Assembly (NCBI RefSeq): GCF_008065115.1 | Contig: NZ_CP042913.1 | Location: 1,028,338 to 1,092,337 of the forward strand | DNA: 64,000 nt | Origin: Bythopirellula goksoeyrii | GTDB taxonomy: Bacteria > Planctomycetota > Planctomycetia > Pirellulales > Lacipirellulaceae | Direction of reading: 5' to 3' | Shown: positions 48,268 through 57,342 of the stretch, piece after piece | How positions within the stretch are numbered: position 1 is the stretch's first letter | Layout: each line of letters opens with the position of its first letter | Notes under the pieces: generated by a model | What the model was told of the DNA's origin: nothing | Databases searched by the model: none | What the model saw: only the letters and a program-made list of their open reading frames with translations | Made by a program: the position numbers and the translations under genes

Positions 48268-51200
48268 ATGTCACTTTCTTTCCGAACAAGTATAGTTGCA
48301 GCGGTCTTGGTAAATTTTTGCTTTGCGACGGCGACTTGGGGGCGTAGTTGGCAGGACAACGGCGATCATATCAACTGGGGTAGTGCGCTCAATTGGTCGC
48401 CGATCAACATTCCGCAAGCAGGCGACGATATATTTATTGGCGACCTAGCAGCGGCGGTAGGCGATTCGACGGTAATCGATCAGAACTTCTCGATAGGTAG
48501 CCTCGCGCTCACAAGTGGTGCCGATGCTGATACCGCGGGCAACGTACTTGATGTCGATGGAAACATTACCATCAGCGGTGCGGGCACCACATTCATAGCC
48601 ACTCAGCATGCGGGCGGACCCGCCTTTACGACCGTCATGGCCGAGGACGTCACCATCAGCGCTAGTGGAGCCTTTAGTTTACAAGGTGGACGCGTGGTGT
48701 TGGGCGATTTGCTCGGTGCTCCGGCGAACGTTGCCAAGTTGACAATCAATGCCAACAGTTTTCTCTCTGGCTACGGCGTGCTCCGATTTGACGAAAACCT
48801 CGGCGGTGTCCCCACCGTCACCCTATTTAACGACGGCGTACTGCAATCACGCCGGCCGGTTGGAGCCAACAATACTGATCGATTTACGCTCACAATCGAA
48901 GCCAGCGACACCAACGCGCGACACGACATTGACGGCATCTTCGACATCGGCGTAGTAAGCATCGACGAACAAACGACGCTCGACCTGCAAGTCGAAACGA
49001 ATATGTTTCATGGCACGATGAACTTCGAGGCGGGATCCATACTCGAATTGAGCGACCCGCTTCTGACCGACGGCGCGACGTTTAACATCGACGCGGGGTT
49101 CGGCGCCGCGGGCGTACCGCGTACGGCCATCGTGCGAGGCAATCGAATTAGCTTCGACCCCTTAAATGGTGGAGACAGTGGCTCGCAATTTAACGTAAAC
49201 TCGGGCACCATCATTCTCGAGGAAAAATTCGACATTCACCCCAACTCGGAGGTTAACTTGGCCGCCAACACCTCGCTGGTGTTCCAGAGAATCCAGCCGT
49301 TTACCACAGCCTCGAATATCGACGGCCAACTAAATTTTAACGGCACAGGAACCGAGCTCGTCGTCGATAAAAACCATGTGCTGAATATCGAGTTACCCAG
49401 CTTTGATTGGGACGGCCCTGAAGACTCAACCACCACGATCAATTCGTCGACGTTGAGAATCAACAGCAACGACATCGAAACGGGCCCCGGAAACTCGTTC
49501 GATGGCACAATCAACTTCAATGCTGGATCTTTTGAGCCAAACATAACGGGAGGTTGGTCATTCAGCGGCGTCCTCAATACCGACTCGACTGCGGGAACGT
49601 CGTCAATTAGTTCGACTGAATTAATGACGATCGACGGCGGCTCAATCAATGTCGATGGTGGCCTGACAGTTTTGGCCCTGCCGACAAACTTCACTGCCAG
49701 CGCTGCTTCGAGTACCGCCATATCATCCGGATCTACTTTGCGATTCGAAGGGAACGCTATTTTACAAGGCGGCAGCACACACACGGGGGCCGGCACTTTG
49801 CAACTAAGCAAAGCTACGCTGTTTGTTAACGGCAATCAGATAATCAATATGCCGAGTGGAACCGTCAATTTAGACGAGTTCGTGAGCGGAGCGGAGTCCA
49901 TCCAACTCACCGGCGACCTGACAATCAACGCCAACTCGCTAGGCCCGAATAATGCCTTCGGCGACAATCTTAATGCGTCAATCGATGCCATCAGCATCAA
50001 CAATTCGACGAGTACGCTCGCGGTCAACCTCACCAATCCTGCTCACGAGTGGACGCTTGCACCGAATGGACGGATTGTGATTACTGGCGGTGCGACACCG
50101 ACCGTCTCGCTCGCCGGCTCCGACCTGAATATCCAGGGCGAGATTACTGTGACCGATAGCACACTGTTTACGGCCCGCGTCGATTTGGAAGCCGGCGGGC
50201 TGATACGCGTCAATACCGTCGGCAAAGAACTTCGCTTCTCCGGCGGCAACGCGGCCACACCCAACACCATTGCCGGCGGCACGATTCAAGGGTCCGGAGA
50301 GATCACCGCTAACGGCGCCGCGGTATTAGTGGGCCACGGCACGATCGACACCAACGTGCGGTTCCTCGCCGGGTCCGATCTGCTGGCTGACAACGGCACG
50401 CTGATCGTCAACGGCACCCTCCTCGACGCCGACATCCTTGGGACTGCCGACCTCGATGGCACGCTGCAACTCGGCATGACGCTCAATACCGCGAATGTCA
50501 GCGCGCTGCAACTAAACGGCGGTTTCGTCACAGGTCAGTCGATCACCAACAACGGAGTGACCGAGGGCTTCGGCGCGATCTCAACGGTTGGATTCACCAA
50601 CAATGGAACGCTCCGGGCGACCGGCGACACGGCAGGCGGCCTCACCATCGACACCACGGGCGCTCCCGATCTGGATGGCACGGGGATAACCGGCGTACTG
50701 GAAGCGGTGAACGGCAACATGCGGATTGTCAAAAGCCCCACCGACGCCTTCGGTGGCGACGCCACGGTTGGTGTTTTTCGATTCCTCTTCTTCGACAACG
50801 ACTGGACTCTAGGGACCAATGGCACGCTGAACCTAAACGGCGGTTTGTCGAACCTCGTGCCTGCCAGACTGTCTGTCGGCGGAGTCTCGAATCTCAATGG
50901 CACCATTAACGTGAGCAACTTCGGCCGCATCTCTGGCGACGCCAACCTCGGCAGCACCTTAACCGTAGTCCTCCCGACCGGCAATGACGTGTTGGTGATG
51001 GACGAGGGCGCCTCCACGATCGCAACGGGCACCACCTTCACCGGCTTCGGCAGCGTGGTCAACTCTACCACCGGCGACATGACCCTCGCCGACGGGTTCG
51101 ACTCCGCCGCGCTCATCTTGCAGAACGACGGCGACTTGCATCTGGGCTCATCGCTGGGGCAGATTGAGCTCGCCCAATTTGAGCAGACTGCCACCGGCAC

Positions 51201-51693
51201 ACTGTTCGTCGAACTGGCCAACACCGGCACACAAAACTTTGATTCGCTCTCCGCTGATTTCAACGCCACGCTCGCAGGCACGCTCGACGTGACGCTCACC
51301 GGCGGCTTCATGCCCAACCTCGGCGAAAAGTTCACGATTGTCACCGGCGACACCGCCCGCTTCGGCACGTTCAACACCGAGAATCTGCCCACGCTTGGCG
51401 GCGGCAACATGTTCGCAGTCAACTACAAGGCCAACTCGGTGGAGCTGGAGGTAATCGCATCCTCACTCACCGCCGACTTCGATAATGACGGTGACGTCGA
51501 CGGCCGCGATTTCCTGGTCTGGCAACGAGGCGGCACTGCTCCCCCGCTTGACCCTGCAGCTTTGGCTCTATGGCAAGCAAGCTACGGCACACCTTTGATG
51601 GCTTTGAGCGCCAACGTCCCCGAGCCGTCTACATCGGTCATGTTGCTGATGGAAATCGCTACAATGCTCTTGCGCCACAAACAGTATGCGTAA
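48268..51693 (+). CDS. Giant beta-helix-type surface protein with dockerin-like and PEP-CTERM ends
   Basis: From ATG 48268 the product has 1141 residues. A signal peptide (SIVAAVLVNFCFATATWG) is followed by WQDNGDHINWGSALNWSPI, a start common to autotransporter-like PEP-CTERM proteins, and then about 1000 residues of Gly/Asn/Thr-rich short strands (for example NGTLRATGDTAGGLTIDTTG) typical of a right-handed beta-helix. Near the end come SADFNATLAGTLDVTLTGGF, the dockerin-like loop DFDNDGDVDGRDFLVWQRGG with LALWQASYG, and the sorting signal NVPEPSTSVMLLMEIATMLL plus RHK. It is expected on the cell surface or in the matrix. The design equals that of the protein at 58622. Confidence 0.82.
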   Translation: MSLSFRTSIVAAVLVNFCFATATWGRSWQDNGDHINWGSALNWSPINIPQAGDDIFIGDLAAAVGDSTVIDQNFSIGSLALTSGADADTAGNVLDVDGNITISGAGTTFIATQHAGGPAFTTVMAEDVTISASGAFSLQGGRVVLGDLLGAPANVAKLTINANSFLSGYGVLRFDENLGGVPTVTLFNDGVLQSRRPVGANNTDRFTLTIEASDTNARHDIDGIFDIGVVSIDEQTTLDLQVETNMFHGTMNFEAGSILELSDPLLTDGATFNIDAGFGAAGVPRTAIVRGNRISFDPLNGGDSGSQFNVNSGTIILEEKFDIHPNSEVNLAANTSLVFQRIQPFTTASNIDGQLNFNGTGTELVVDKNHVLNIELPSFDWDGPEDSTTTINSSTLRINSNDIETGPGNSFDGTINFNAGSFEPNITGGWSFSGVLNTDSTAGTSSISSTELMTIDGGSINVDGGLTVLALPTNFTASAASSTAISSGSTLRFEGNAILQGGSTHTGAGTLQLSKATLFVNGNQIINMPSGTVNLDEFVSGAESIQLTGDLTINANSLGPNNAFGDNLNASIDAISINNSTSTLAVNLTNPAHEWTLAPNGRIVITGGATPTVSLAGSDLNIQGEITVTDSTLFTARVDLEAGGLIRVNTVGKELRFSGGNAATPNTIAGGTIQGSGEITANGAAVLVGHGTIDTNVRFLAGSDLLADNGTLIVNGTLLDADILGTADLDGTLQLGMTLNTANVSALQLNGGFVTGQSITNNGVTEGFGAISTVGFTNNGTLRATGDTAGGLTIDTTGAPDLDGTGITGVLEAVNGNMRIVKSPTDAFGGDATVGVFRFLFFDNDWTLGTNGTLNLNGGLSNLVPARLSVGGVSNLNGTINVSNFGRISGDANLGSTLTVVLPTGNDVLVMDEGASTIATGTTFTGFGSVVNSTTGDMTLADGFDSAALILQNDGDLHLGSSLGQIELAQFEQTATGTLFVELANTGTQNFDSLSADFNATLAGTLDVTLTGGFMPNLGEKFTIVTGDTARFGTFNTENLPTLGGGNMFAVNYKANSVELEVIASSLTADFDNDGDVDGRDFLVWQRGGTAPPLDPAALALWQASYGTPLMALSANVPEPSTSVMLLMEIATMLLRHKQYA

Positions 51694-51858
51694 GTTGGCG
51701 AGCCGGGAAAGTCAGTAACCGATGTCTGGTAAGGGGCAGAGCGTATTCGCGCCGCATTGCGGCTAACAAGAGACGACGCGGCCTGGGTTGCGGGGGTGAG
51801 AGCCGTAATCTAAGATTCAGACTTGTACCACCGCCACATCTTCTGGAGCCTATGTAAG

Positions 51859-52143
51859 ATGATCACTGTTGGGATGAACTATCACGTTATCGAGGGGAAG
51901 CAGGCGGACTTCGAGGAGAAATTTGCAGGGGTCCTCGAAGCCTTGAATGCGGCTGAAGGACATACGAATTCCACATTGTGGAAAGATGTCAGCGACCAGG
52001 CGTCCTACTTGATCACCAGCGAGTGGTCCGATGAACAAGCGTTCCAAACGTTTATTCAGAGCCCGGAATTTCGGGCCGTTACTAATTGGGGGAAAGAGCA
52101 AATCCTCTCGGGGCGACCGCAGCATAAGATCTATAAGAGCTGA
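51859..52143 (+). CDS. Antibiotic biosynthesis monooxygenase-type (ABM) small protein
   Basis: The 94-residue protein from ATG 51859 (MITVGMNYHVIEGKQADFEE) has the dimeric alpha/beta barrel pattern of the ABM family: a first strand, a helix (FAGVLEALNAAEGHTN), then STLWKDVSDQASYLITSEWS and a second helix ending FQTFIQSPEFRAVTNW. Members are small monooxygenases or stress-related haem/quinol proteins; the substrate cannot be told. GGAG lies 11 bases before the start. It sits between the beta-helix gene and the CsrA-receiver gene, apparently unrelated. Confidence 0.8.
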   Translation: MITVGMNYHVIEGKQADFEEKFAGVLEALNAAEGHTNSTLWKDVSDQASYLITSEWSDEQAFQTFIQSPEFRAVTNWGKEQILSGRPQHKIYKS

Positions 52144-52307
52144 GGGTCACGTTCCGCACTGAGTTCCCCAATCTCGTCTGTCACTAGTGCTAGCACCAAC
52201 TTCGCCGTCAACGACGTGACCAATCTTATCCCAAGATAAATTCTGAGCTATTCCAGCTTCAACAATCTCGGTAAAATTGCACTTCTCACTGCCGGGCATC
52301 TAGGAAC

Positions 52308-52479
52308 GGATCTCCTTTACTGCAGTTCAAGACGAACCGCTGCCGGGCATAGTGAGTGGGAGAGTCGCCGGGAGCAGGGTGCCACCGACGACGCTCGTAC
52401 CGCATTGAGAACGAAAGTGGGCGCATGCCATCGAGTTCCTTGAGAACCGTGCTTGCTGCGCACAAGATAAGGAGATCCG
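52308..52479 (+). promoter_or_regulatory. Leader with element complementary to the ribosome-binding site
   Basis: CGGATCTCCTT at 52308-52318 is the exact reverse complement of AAGGAGATCCG at 52469-52479, which contains the ribosome-binding site of the CsrA-receiver gene (ATG 52484). If both are on the transcript, pairing would hide the site. Several GGA trinucleotides, the core of CsrA sites, lie in the leader, one in each arm. An 11-base direct repeat, CTGCCGGGCAT, occurs at 52290 and 52340. Confidence 0.6.
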
Positions 52480-52483
52480 CACT

Positions 52484-53260
52484 ATGCTTGTTTTGTCTCG
52501 AGGACCCCAAGATAAAATTGTTTTCCCCAACCTCGGCATTACGGTCGAGATCCTGCGTGTTGACGGCCATCGAGTGCGCGTGGGGGTGGATGCCCCCAAA
52601 GACATTCGTATCCTACGACATGAGTTGACCGAAACACTCAACGGCGAGTTGCAGAGTGAAGCCGAACGAGAGGCTGAATCGAAACGGACCCACGATCTTC
52701 GCAATCGACTCAACGGCGCCCAGCTTTCCCTGAGCTTGATGGAAAAGCAACTCGATCGAGGAATGCATGATGAGGCTTTGGCCTCACTACATTCGGCGAT
52801 TCACGAGATTGACCAGCTAGATGGCAGTGCGAAAACAGAAGTTTCCGATGATTCTGTTGGAGAACCGGCGAACCCTATTCCTCGTGCCCTGCTAGTGGAA
52901 GACGATTCCAATGAATGTGAGTTGCTGGCCGGCTATCTGCGAATGAGCGGCTATGAAGTCGAGACTGCTCAAGACGGCTTGCAAGCAATGGTGCAACTAG
53001 CGCGCCGGGATCGTCCCGACGTAGTGCTACTCGACATGCACATGCCGCGCATGGACGGACCGAAGACGGTCAAATCGATTCGCTTGAATCCGGACTATAG
53101 CGGTGTGAAGGTGTTCGCCGTGACAGGCTCGCAGCCCGAAGAAATGAATGTGGAAATCGGACCGCGTGGTGTAGATCGCTGGTTCCAAAAGCCCATTCGC
53201 CCTCAAGAGTTGGTCGATTCCTTAAATGATGAGCTTCTTGGTGCGGCGAAGGTCCATTGA
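52484..53260 (+). CDS. CsrA domain fused to helical HDLRN segment and receiver domain
   Basis: The 258-residue protein starts MLVLSRGPQDKIVF and residues 1-55 form a CsrA domain (VEILRVDGHRVRVGVDAPKD, ILRHEL); L4, R6 and R45 (R44 of E. coli CsrA) are kept, so RNA binding is plausible. Residues about 56-115 are helical with THDLRNRLNGAQLSL, H70 being placed as in histidine phosphotransfer/dimerisation helices. Residues 131-250 are a complete receiver domain: D140/D141, phosphoacceptor D184 (VVLLDMHMPRMDG), T214 and K236. It lies 99 bases upstream of a hybrid kinase gene on the same strand. I infer an RNA-binding response regulator controlled by that kinase. CsrA is normally a stand-alone protein of about 60 residues. 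Confidence 0.9.
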   Translation: MLVLSRGPQDKIVFPNLGITVEILRVDGHRVRVGVDAPKDIRILRHELTETLNGELQSEAEREAESKRTHDLRNRLNGAQLSLSLMEKQLDRGMHDEALASLHSAIHEIDQLDGSAKTEVSDDSVGEPANPIPRALLVEDDSNECELLAGYLRMSGYEVETAQDGLQAMVQLARRDRPDVVLLDMHMPRMDGPKTVKSIRLNPDYSGVKVFAVTGSQPEEMNVEIGPRGVDRWFQKPIRPQELVDSLNDELLGAAKVH

Positions 53261-53359
53261 CCTCGCTTCGCTAAGAACTTCGAATCGTTTAAGGTTGGTC
53301 GGTGTGCCTCGGCCAATCTTCGTTTGAATCGTGCATTGCAACGTCTGGGGGGCAGAATT

Positions 53360-54952
53360 ATGGAAAATCAGTGTCGTGCGTGTCTGACAAGATACGGCTT
53401 TGCCGTACTAGCGACCGTGGTGGCAACTTGGGCGCGCATGTCGATGCATGGCTGGCTGGATGATCATATGCCTTTTGGCATCTATTTTCTTTCGGCAATG
53501 TTGACAGTCTGGGTAGCTGGAGTTGGTCCAGCAATACTATCTCTATTCTCCGGCATCGCGGCGGGGGTGTATTGGGTCATTGAACCTCGCTATAGCTGGA
53601 CGGTCACCGAACCCGCAGACCAATTTTCACTGGCAATTTATGCAGTCGTTGGAACAGCGGCAATCGCAATTTACTGGCGCGCGGACTCCAGGCAGGTCGC
53701 AGTCAATCTTCAATCGGCAGCCAATGCGGAACTTACCGAACAACTCCGAGCAGCAGACCGCAAGAAAGATAACTGGCTGGCACTGCTTGCTCACGAGCTG
53801 CGAAATCCGTTGGCTCCGATTCGCTCGGGTATCGACCTGCTCGATCGAGAAACGTTGAAGTCCGAACAAGTCCGCGAAATTCGCAAGACGATGCGCCGGC
53901 AAACCGAACAGCTTTTGCGTATTGTGGAAGATTTGCTCGATGTCTCTCGCTACACCCGAGGGCAACTGCGACTGGAATGCGAGACAGTCGATCTTCGCGA
54001 GATCGTCAAGGAAGCGATAGAAATGGTCGCACCTATGATTGCAGAAAACAATCATGACTTGAAAGAAGTGAAATACTGCCAACCCTTGGTCGTCAATGGC
54101 GATCCAACAAGACTGATTCAAGTCGTTTCGAACTTGCTATGCAACGCGGCAAAATATACACCCCGCGGTGGGCGGATCCAAGTCTTGCTGGATGGTGACT
54201 CTGATTCGGCGCGAGTTTGTGTCATCGACAACGGGATCGGGATCACCAAAGAATTGCAAAGTAGTGTGTTTGATCTCTTTGCTCAAGCGGACTCACCTCG
54301 CAATCGTGATCGGCAAGGACTGGGTATAGGCTTGGCATTAGTGAAATCACTCATGGATATGCATAGTGGCCAGGTTGCCTTGCACAGCGACGGGCCCGGG
54401 AAGGGGAGTCACTTTACCATCACGCTGCCGAGACAGGATTCGGCGATGCTGGTAAAAGTCGAACCTCCCGAGTCAACTCCAGAAGTAGCAGATTCGGCAT
54501 CTATCGAAGGTGCAACGGTGTTGCTCATCGACGACAATCAAGAGGCAGTACATACCCTCGAAGCTCTGCTCTCGCTAGATGGTTGCCGGACTTACGCCGC
54601 GTTCGATGGGCCGTCAGGACTTGAGGCGATGACGGTCGTGCAACCTGATTTTGTTTTGCTTGACATTGGCATGCCGGGAATGGATGGATATGAAGTTGTC
54701 CGCAGGATCCGCAAGGAAGCCGCGTTGCCGAGGCCCATCGTAATTGCCATCTCGGGTTGGGGTAGTGAAGAAGATCGTCAACGAGCTTTGAGGGCGGGAT
54801 TTGATGACCATCTTGCCAAACCAGTCGACTATGGCGAACTCGTCGACTTGCTTCTTGCGAAGGCAAGTAAATGTGATGCGATGGAAAGCATCGCCGAAGG
54901 CCGCAAACCTCAAGATTTGCTCCGTGACAAAGGCTTCCAGCCTGTGAAATGA
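53360..54952 (+). CDS. Membrane hybrid histidine kinase with C-terminal receiver
   Basis: From ATG 53360 the protein has 530 residues. An N-terminal DUF4118-like (KdpD-type) membrane part has about three or four segments in residues 10-112 (FGIYFLSAMLTVWVAGVGPA). A short coiled coil leads to HisKA with H145 in LLAHELRNPLAPI, then HATPase (VSNLLCNAAKYTPRGG, VIDNGIGI, GLGIGLALVKSLMDMHSGQV) and a receiver domain with D435 in VLLDIGMPGMDGYEVV. No periplasmic sensor is present, so sensing is by the membrane part or by a partner. The adjacent CsrA-receiver protein is the natural target. A hairpin near 53300-53330 (TTGGTCGG and CGGCCAA) separates the two genes. Confidence 0.92.
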   Translation: MENQCRACLTRYGFAVLATVVATWARMSMHGWLDDHMPFGIYFLSAMLTVWVAGVGPAILSLFSGIAAGVYWVIEPRYSWTVTEPADQFSLAIYAVVGTAAIAIYWRADSRQVAVNLQSAANAELTEQLRAADRKKDNWLALLAHELRNPLAPIRSGIDLLDRETLKSEQVREIRKTMRRQTEQLLRIVEDLLDVSRYTRGQLRLECETVDLREIVKEAIEMVAPMIAENNHDLKEVKYCQPLVVNGDPTRLIQVVSNLLCNAAKYTPRGGRIQVLLDGDSDSARVCVIDNGIGITKELQSSVFDLFAQADSPRNRDRQGLGIGLALVKSLMDMHSGQVALHSDGPGKGSHFTITLPRQDSAMLVKVEPPESTPEVADSASIEGATVLLIDDNQEAVHTLEALLSLDGCRTYAAFDGPSGLEAMTVVQPDFVLLDIGMPGMDGYEVVRRIRKEAALPRPIVIAISGWGSEEDRQRALRAGFDDHLAKPVDYGELVDLLLAKASKCDAMESIAEGRKPQDLLRDKGFQPVK

Positions 54953-55072
54953 GTGGCAGAGGCAATCAGTCGAGTGATTTGGCAGACTCCAAGTTGCCCC
55001 ACGGCAACTCATTCGGGAAATGATGGCTGCCCCACGAAAACTTCTATGTCATGGTAAGGATGTGGTCTCCAG

Positions 55073-55945
55073 ATGAGAAACGGTTCTTCGTATTGCGCCC
55101 TGTTTTTAGTAACGCTTCTGGTTCTCTGCACAGGGAAACTGAGTTCAATCTGCTGTGCCGATTCTATAGTTCTTGAGTCGGCAGAAATGGGAAGTGCTGG
55201 CCAAGTGGGTGGTACGGCGATCCAAGCTAGTGAGTATGTCGGCTGGCGGTTGACGACGAGTGCTCCCTTGACTGTTGAGCAAGTGGGGGGACATATGTAT
55301 GCGATCCCCGATCAGACTGGAGAAGTGTTTGCCGCGCTGGTAAGGTTGGCATCGCTCAGTTCCATGCCTGAAGGTTCACCTTTCACGGAATCGGAACTCA
55401 TAGCCAAAGCTACATTCCGTCCAAACTTTCCTAGCGACGATTTTCTTACACCATTGTCTGCAACTCTCATTCCTGGAAGCTATGCGTTGGTCTTCGGGAC
55501 AGGTTTGTTTGATGCCACGGGGGGAGCGGGATTGATCAACGGAGTTGACCAAGCTTACATTCCGCCGACGAGCAAATCATCTTATATCTCTTGGAGAGTT
55601 CCTTCCTCGGGCTCTTCTGCGGACTGGCATCCAATTCAAGCTGAGAACATGCGATTCGTGATCGTGGGACAAGAGGCAAGTTTCACTGCTGATTTCGAAA
55701 ACGACGGCGACGTGGACAGTAATGATCTCACGATCTGGCAGGGTGCCTATGGGACAAATTCTTCTGGTGATGCCAATGGGGATGGGGACAGCGATGGCCG
55801 TGATTTTCTTGCCTGGCAACGGCAGTTCACGGGCAGTGGAGGAACCGCATTCTCGCAGACCACGATTGTGCCGGAGCCCGGGTCCTTCGTACTGTTGCTT
55901 GGACTCGCAATGGCAATCGCCGTAAGATGTTGCAACAATTGGTAG
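55073..55945 (+). CDS. Secreted protein with two-repeat dockerin and PEP-CTERM signal
   Basis: The 290-residue protein has a signal peptide (YCALFLVTLLVLCTGKLSSI). The body of about 170 residues (SEYVGWRLTTSAPLTVEQVG) looks like a beta-sandwich choice-of-anchor-type domain without catalytic motifs. Unlike the other PEP-CTERM proteins here, it has two calcium-loop repeats (DFENDGDVDSNDLTIWQGAY and DANGDGDSDGRDFLAWQRQF), a full dockerin arrangement. The end is VPEPGSFVLLLGLAMAIAV with a short basic tail. It is likely exported and anchored; the partner cohesin is unknown. Confidence 0.78.
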   Translation: MRNGSSYCALFLVTLLVLCTGKLSSICCADSIVLESAEMGSAGQVGGTAIQASEYVGWRLTTSAPLTVEQVGGHMYAIPDQTGEVFAALVRLASLSSMPEGSPFTESELIAKATFRPNFPSDDFLTPLSATLIPGSYALVFGTGLFDATGGAGLINGVDQAYIPPTSKSSYISWRVPSSGSSADWHPIQAENMRFVIVGQEASFTADFENDGDVDSNDLTIWQGAYGTNSSGDANGDGDSDGRDFLAWQRQFTGSGGTAFSQTTIVPEPGSFVLLLGLAMAIAVRCCNNW

Positions 55946-56067
55946 CTTTCCAGCTTGGGATGAGCTATAATTCACGTTTGCTGCGCGGCCAATGCCCCTC
56001 GAAGCCCGCGATTTTTTGGCGGGCGAGAAGCTAATCACTCGGGCGCAACTTGGAACAGGGATTTAAG

Positions 56068-57096
56068 ATGAGATACGCTTGTCGGGGAATTGACAGACTC
56101 ACATTGGTGTGCTTCACCATCCTGGCTGCTTTCTGCTCTGCACTCCACGCAGAAGAGCCGAACGACATTTTTGAGGACGCCACCATCCTCTCGCCGGGTG
56201 TGCTTTCGGTATCGGATGATTTATTCCCATCACTGTACCCGGATACGATCCTCGGCGCTCGCGATATGTTCGGTGGCATCTCCGAGTACAACGACGACTT
56301 CGAGCCTGACTGTGAAGCTCCGGGCAATGGACAATCGTCGGCTCTGTGCGGAATTTCCACCAACAGCGGCGAGATCAGTTTTGCGGTGACCGGCTATCCC
56401 GACGAGAGTTTTGTCGGTGGCCATGGCGAGTTTGGTGAGTATGAGGTGTTCGTTGACGCATACGACTTTTTTGGCGACCTCGTGGATTCGTTCAGTGAAA
56501 TTCGCACCTTGCAGCCTGGGCAGGTAGATTTCTTCTCTTTCGATAATTTCGAGTGGATTGGTGGCACCTACGACGCCTATATCGACAACTCCCTGGGAGG
56601 AGATCCCGGCGACGTCGACTTTTTCACGTTCACAGGCCTTTCACCAGGGGCCACATTCACTGCAGAAACGGTCGATCCCAATGTCATTGAAATTGATACC
56701 TATCTCGGTTGGTTCGACTCCGCGGGGGTTCTCATCGCAAGTGACGACGACGGTGCTGGAGGAGTTTTGTCGTTGATTCAGGGCGTTGTACCAAGCGATG
56801 GGAAGCTTACTTTTGCCGTTACGGGGTATAACGATAACGACTTTGTCGGGGGCCATTCGGAAGATGCTCAATACGAACTTATCCTGACCTTGGGCGCAGC
56901 CGGAGACTTCGATGGCGATGGCGATGTCGATGGGAACGATTTTCTCGTTTGGCAACGCAATCCCAGCATGGGCAATCTGGCTGATTGGCAAACCAATTAT
57001 GGCATAGGGGCACAAGTTGCGGCGATCTCCGTGCCCGAGCCGCAGGGGTTCCTGCCGTTACTTCTTGGCTGTTTCTTGATTTTCTGGTGGCGGTAA
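56068..57096 (+). CDS. Secreted protein with PPC-like domain, dockerin-like loop and PEP-CTERM signal
   Basis: From ATG 56068 the product has 342 residues. A signal peptide (LVCFTILAAFCSALHAEEP) leads into NDIFEDATILSPGVLSVSDD, and the middle (GDVDFFTFTGLSPGATFTAE, SDDDGAGGVL) matches bacterial pre-peptidase C-terminal beta-sandwich domains. One phrase is repeated: FAVTGYPDESFVGGHGEFGE near residue 105 and FAVTGYNDNDFVGGHSEDAQ near 260, an internal duplication. DFDGDGDVDGNDFLVWQRNP and VPEPQGFLPLLLGCFLIFWW follow. No catalytic domain is seen, so a binding or structural role is likely. A hairpin with 6-bp GC stem lies at 56004-56024 before the gene. Confidence 0.78.
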   Translation: MRYACRGIDRLTLVCFTILAAFCSALHAEEPNDIFEDATILSPGVLSVSDDLFPSLYPDTILGARDMFGGISEYNDDFEPDCEAPGNGQSSALCGISTNSGEISFAVTGYPDESFVGGHGEFGEYEVFVDAYDFFGDLVDSFSEIRTLQPGQVDFFSFDNFEWIGGTYDAYIDNSLGGDPGDVDFFTFTGLSPGATFTAETVDPNVIEIDTYLGWFDSAGVLIASDDDGAGGVLSLIQGVVPSDGKLTFAVTGYNDNDFVGGHSEDAQYELILTLGAAGDFDGDGDVDGNDFLVWQRNPSMGNLADWQTNYGIGAQVAAISVPEPQGFLPLLLGCFLIFWWR

Positions 57097-57342
57097 CGGG
57101 TGGTATTTCAGAGTCTGAGAGCCACTCGTCGCAATACTATCGGAATTGAGCCATGTTGCCTCAGTGCTGCAAAGCTGAGATAATGGAATCTGTTTCGTGA
57201 TCGGCGAGTGGCCTTTCACACACTCCTCCTTCTGATGTTTCTTCCGCTGCACATTAGTCGATTCAGTTACGTAAGTTGGTGAAACCCGGATGTGGGCTGG
57301 TGTTGAATTCTCACCAGCCTCATGTCGCACAAGGAGTTTTCG

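Noticed and set aside
50535-51422. 295-codon minus-strand frame (and its neighbour 49236-49835)
   Set aside because: Antisense to the beta-helix gene starting at 48268, same compositional artefact.
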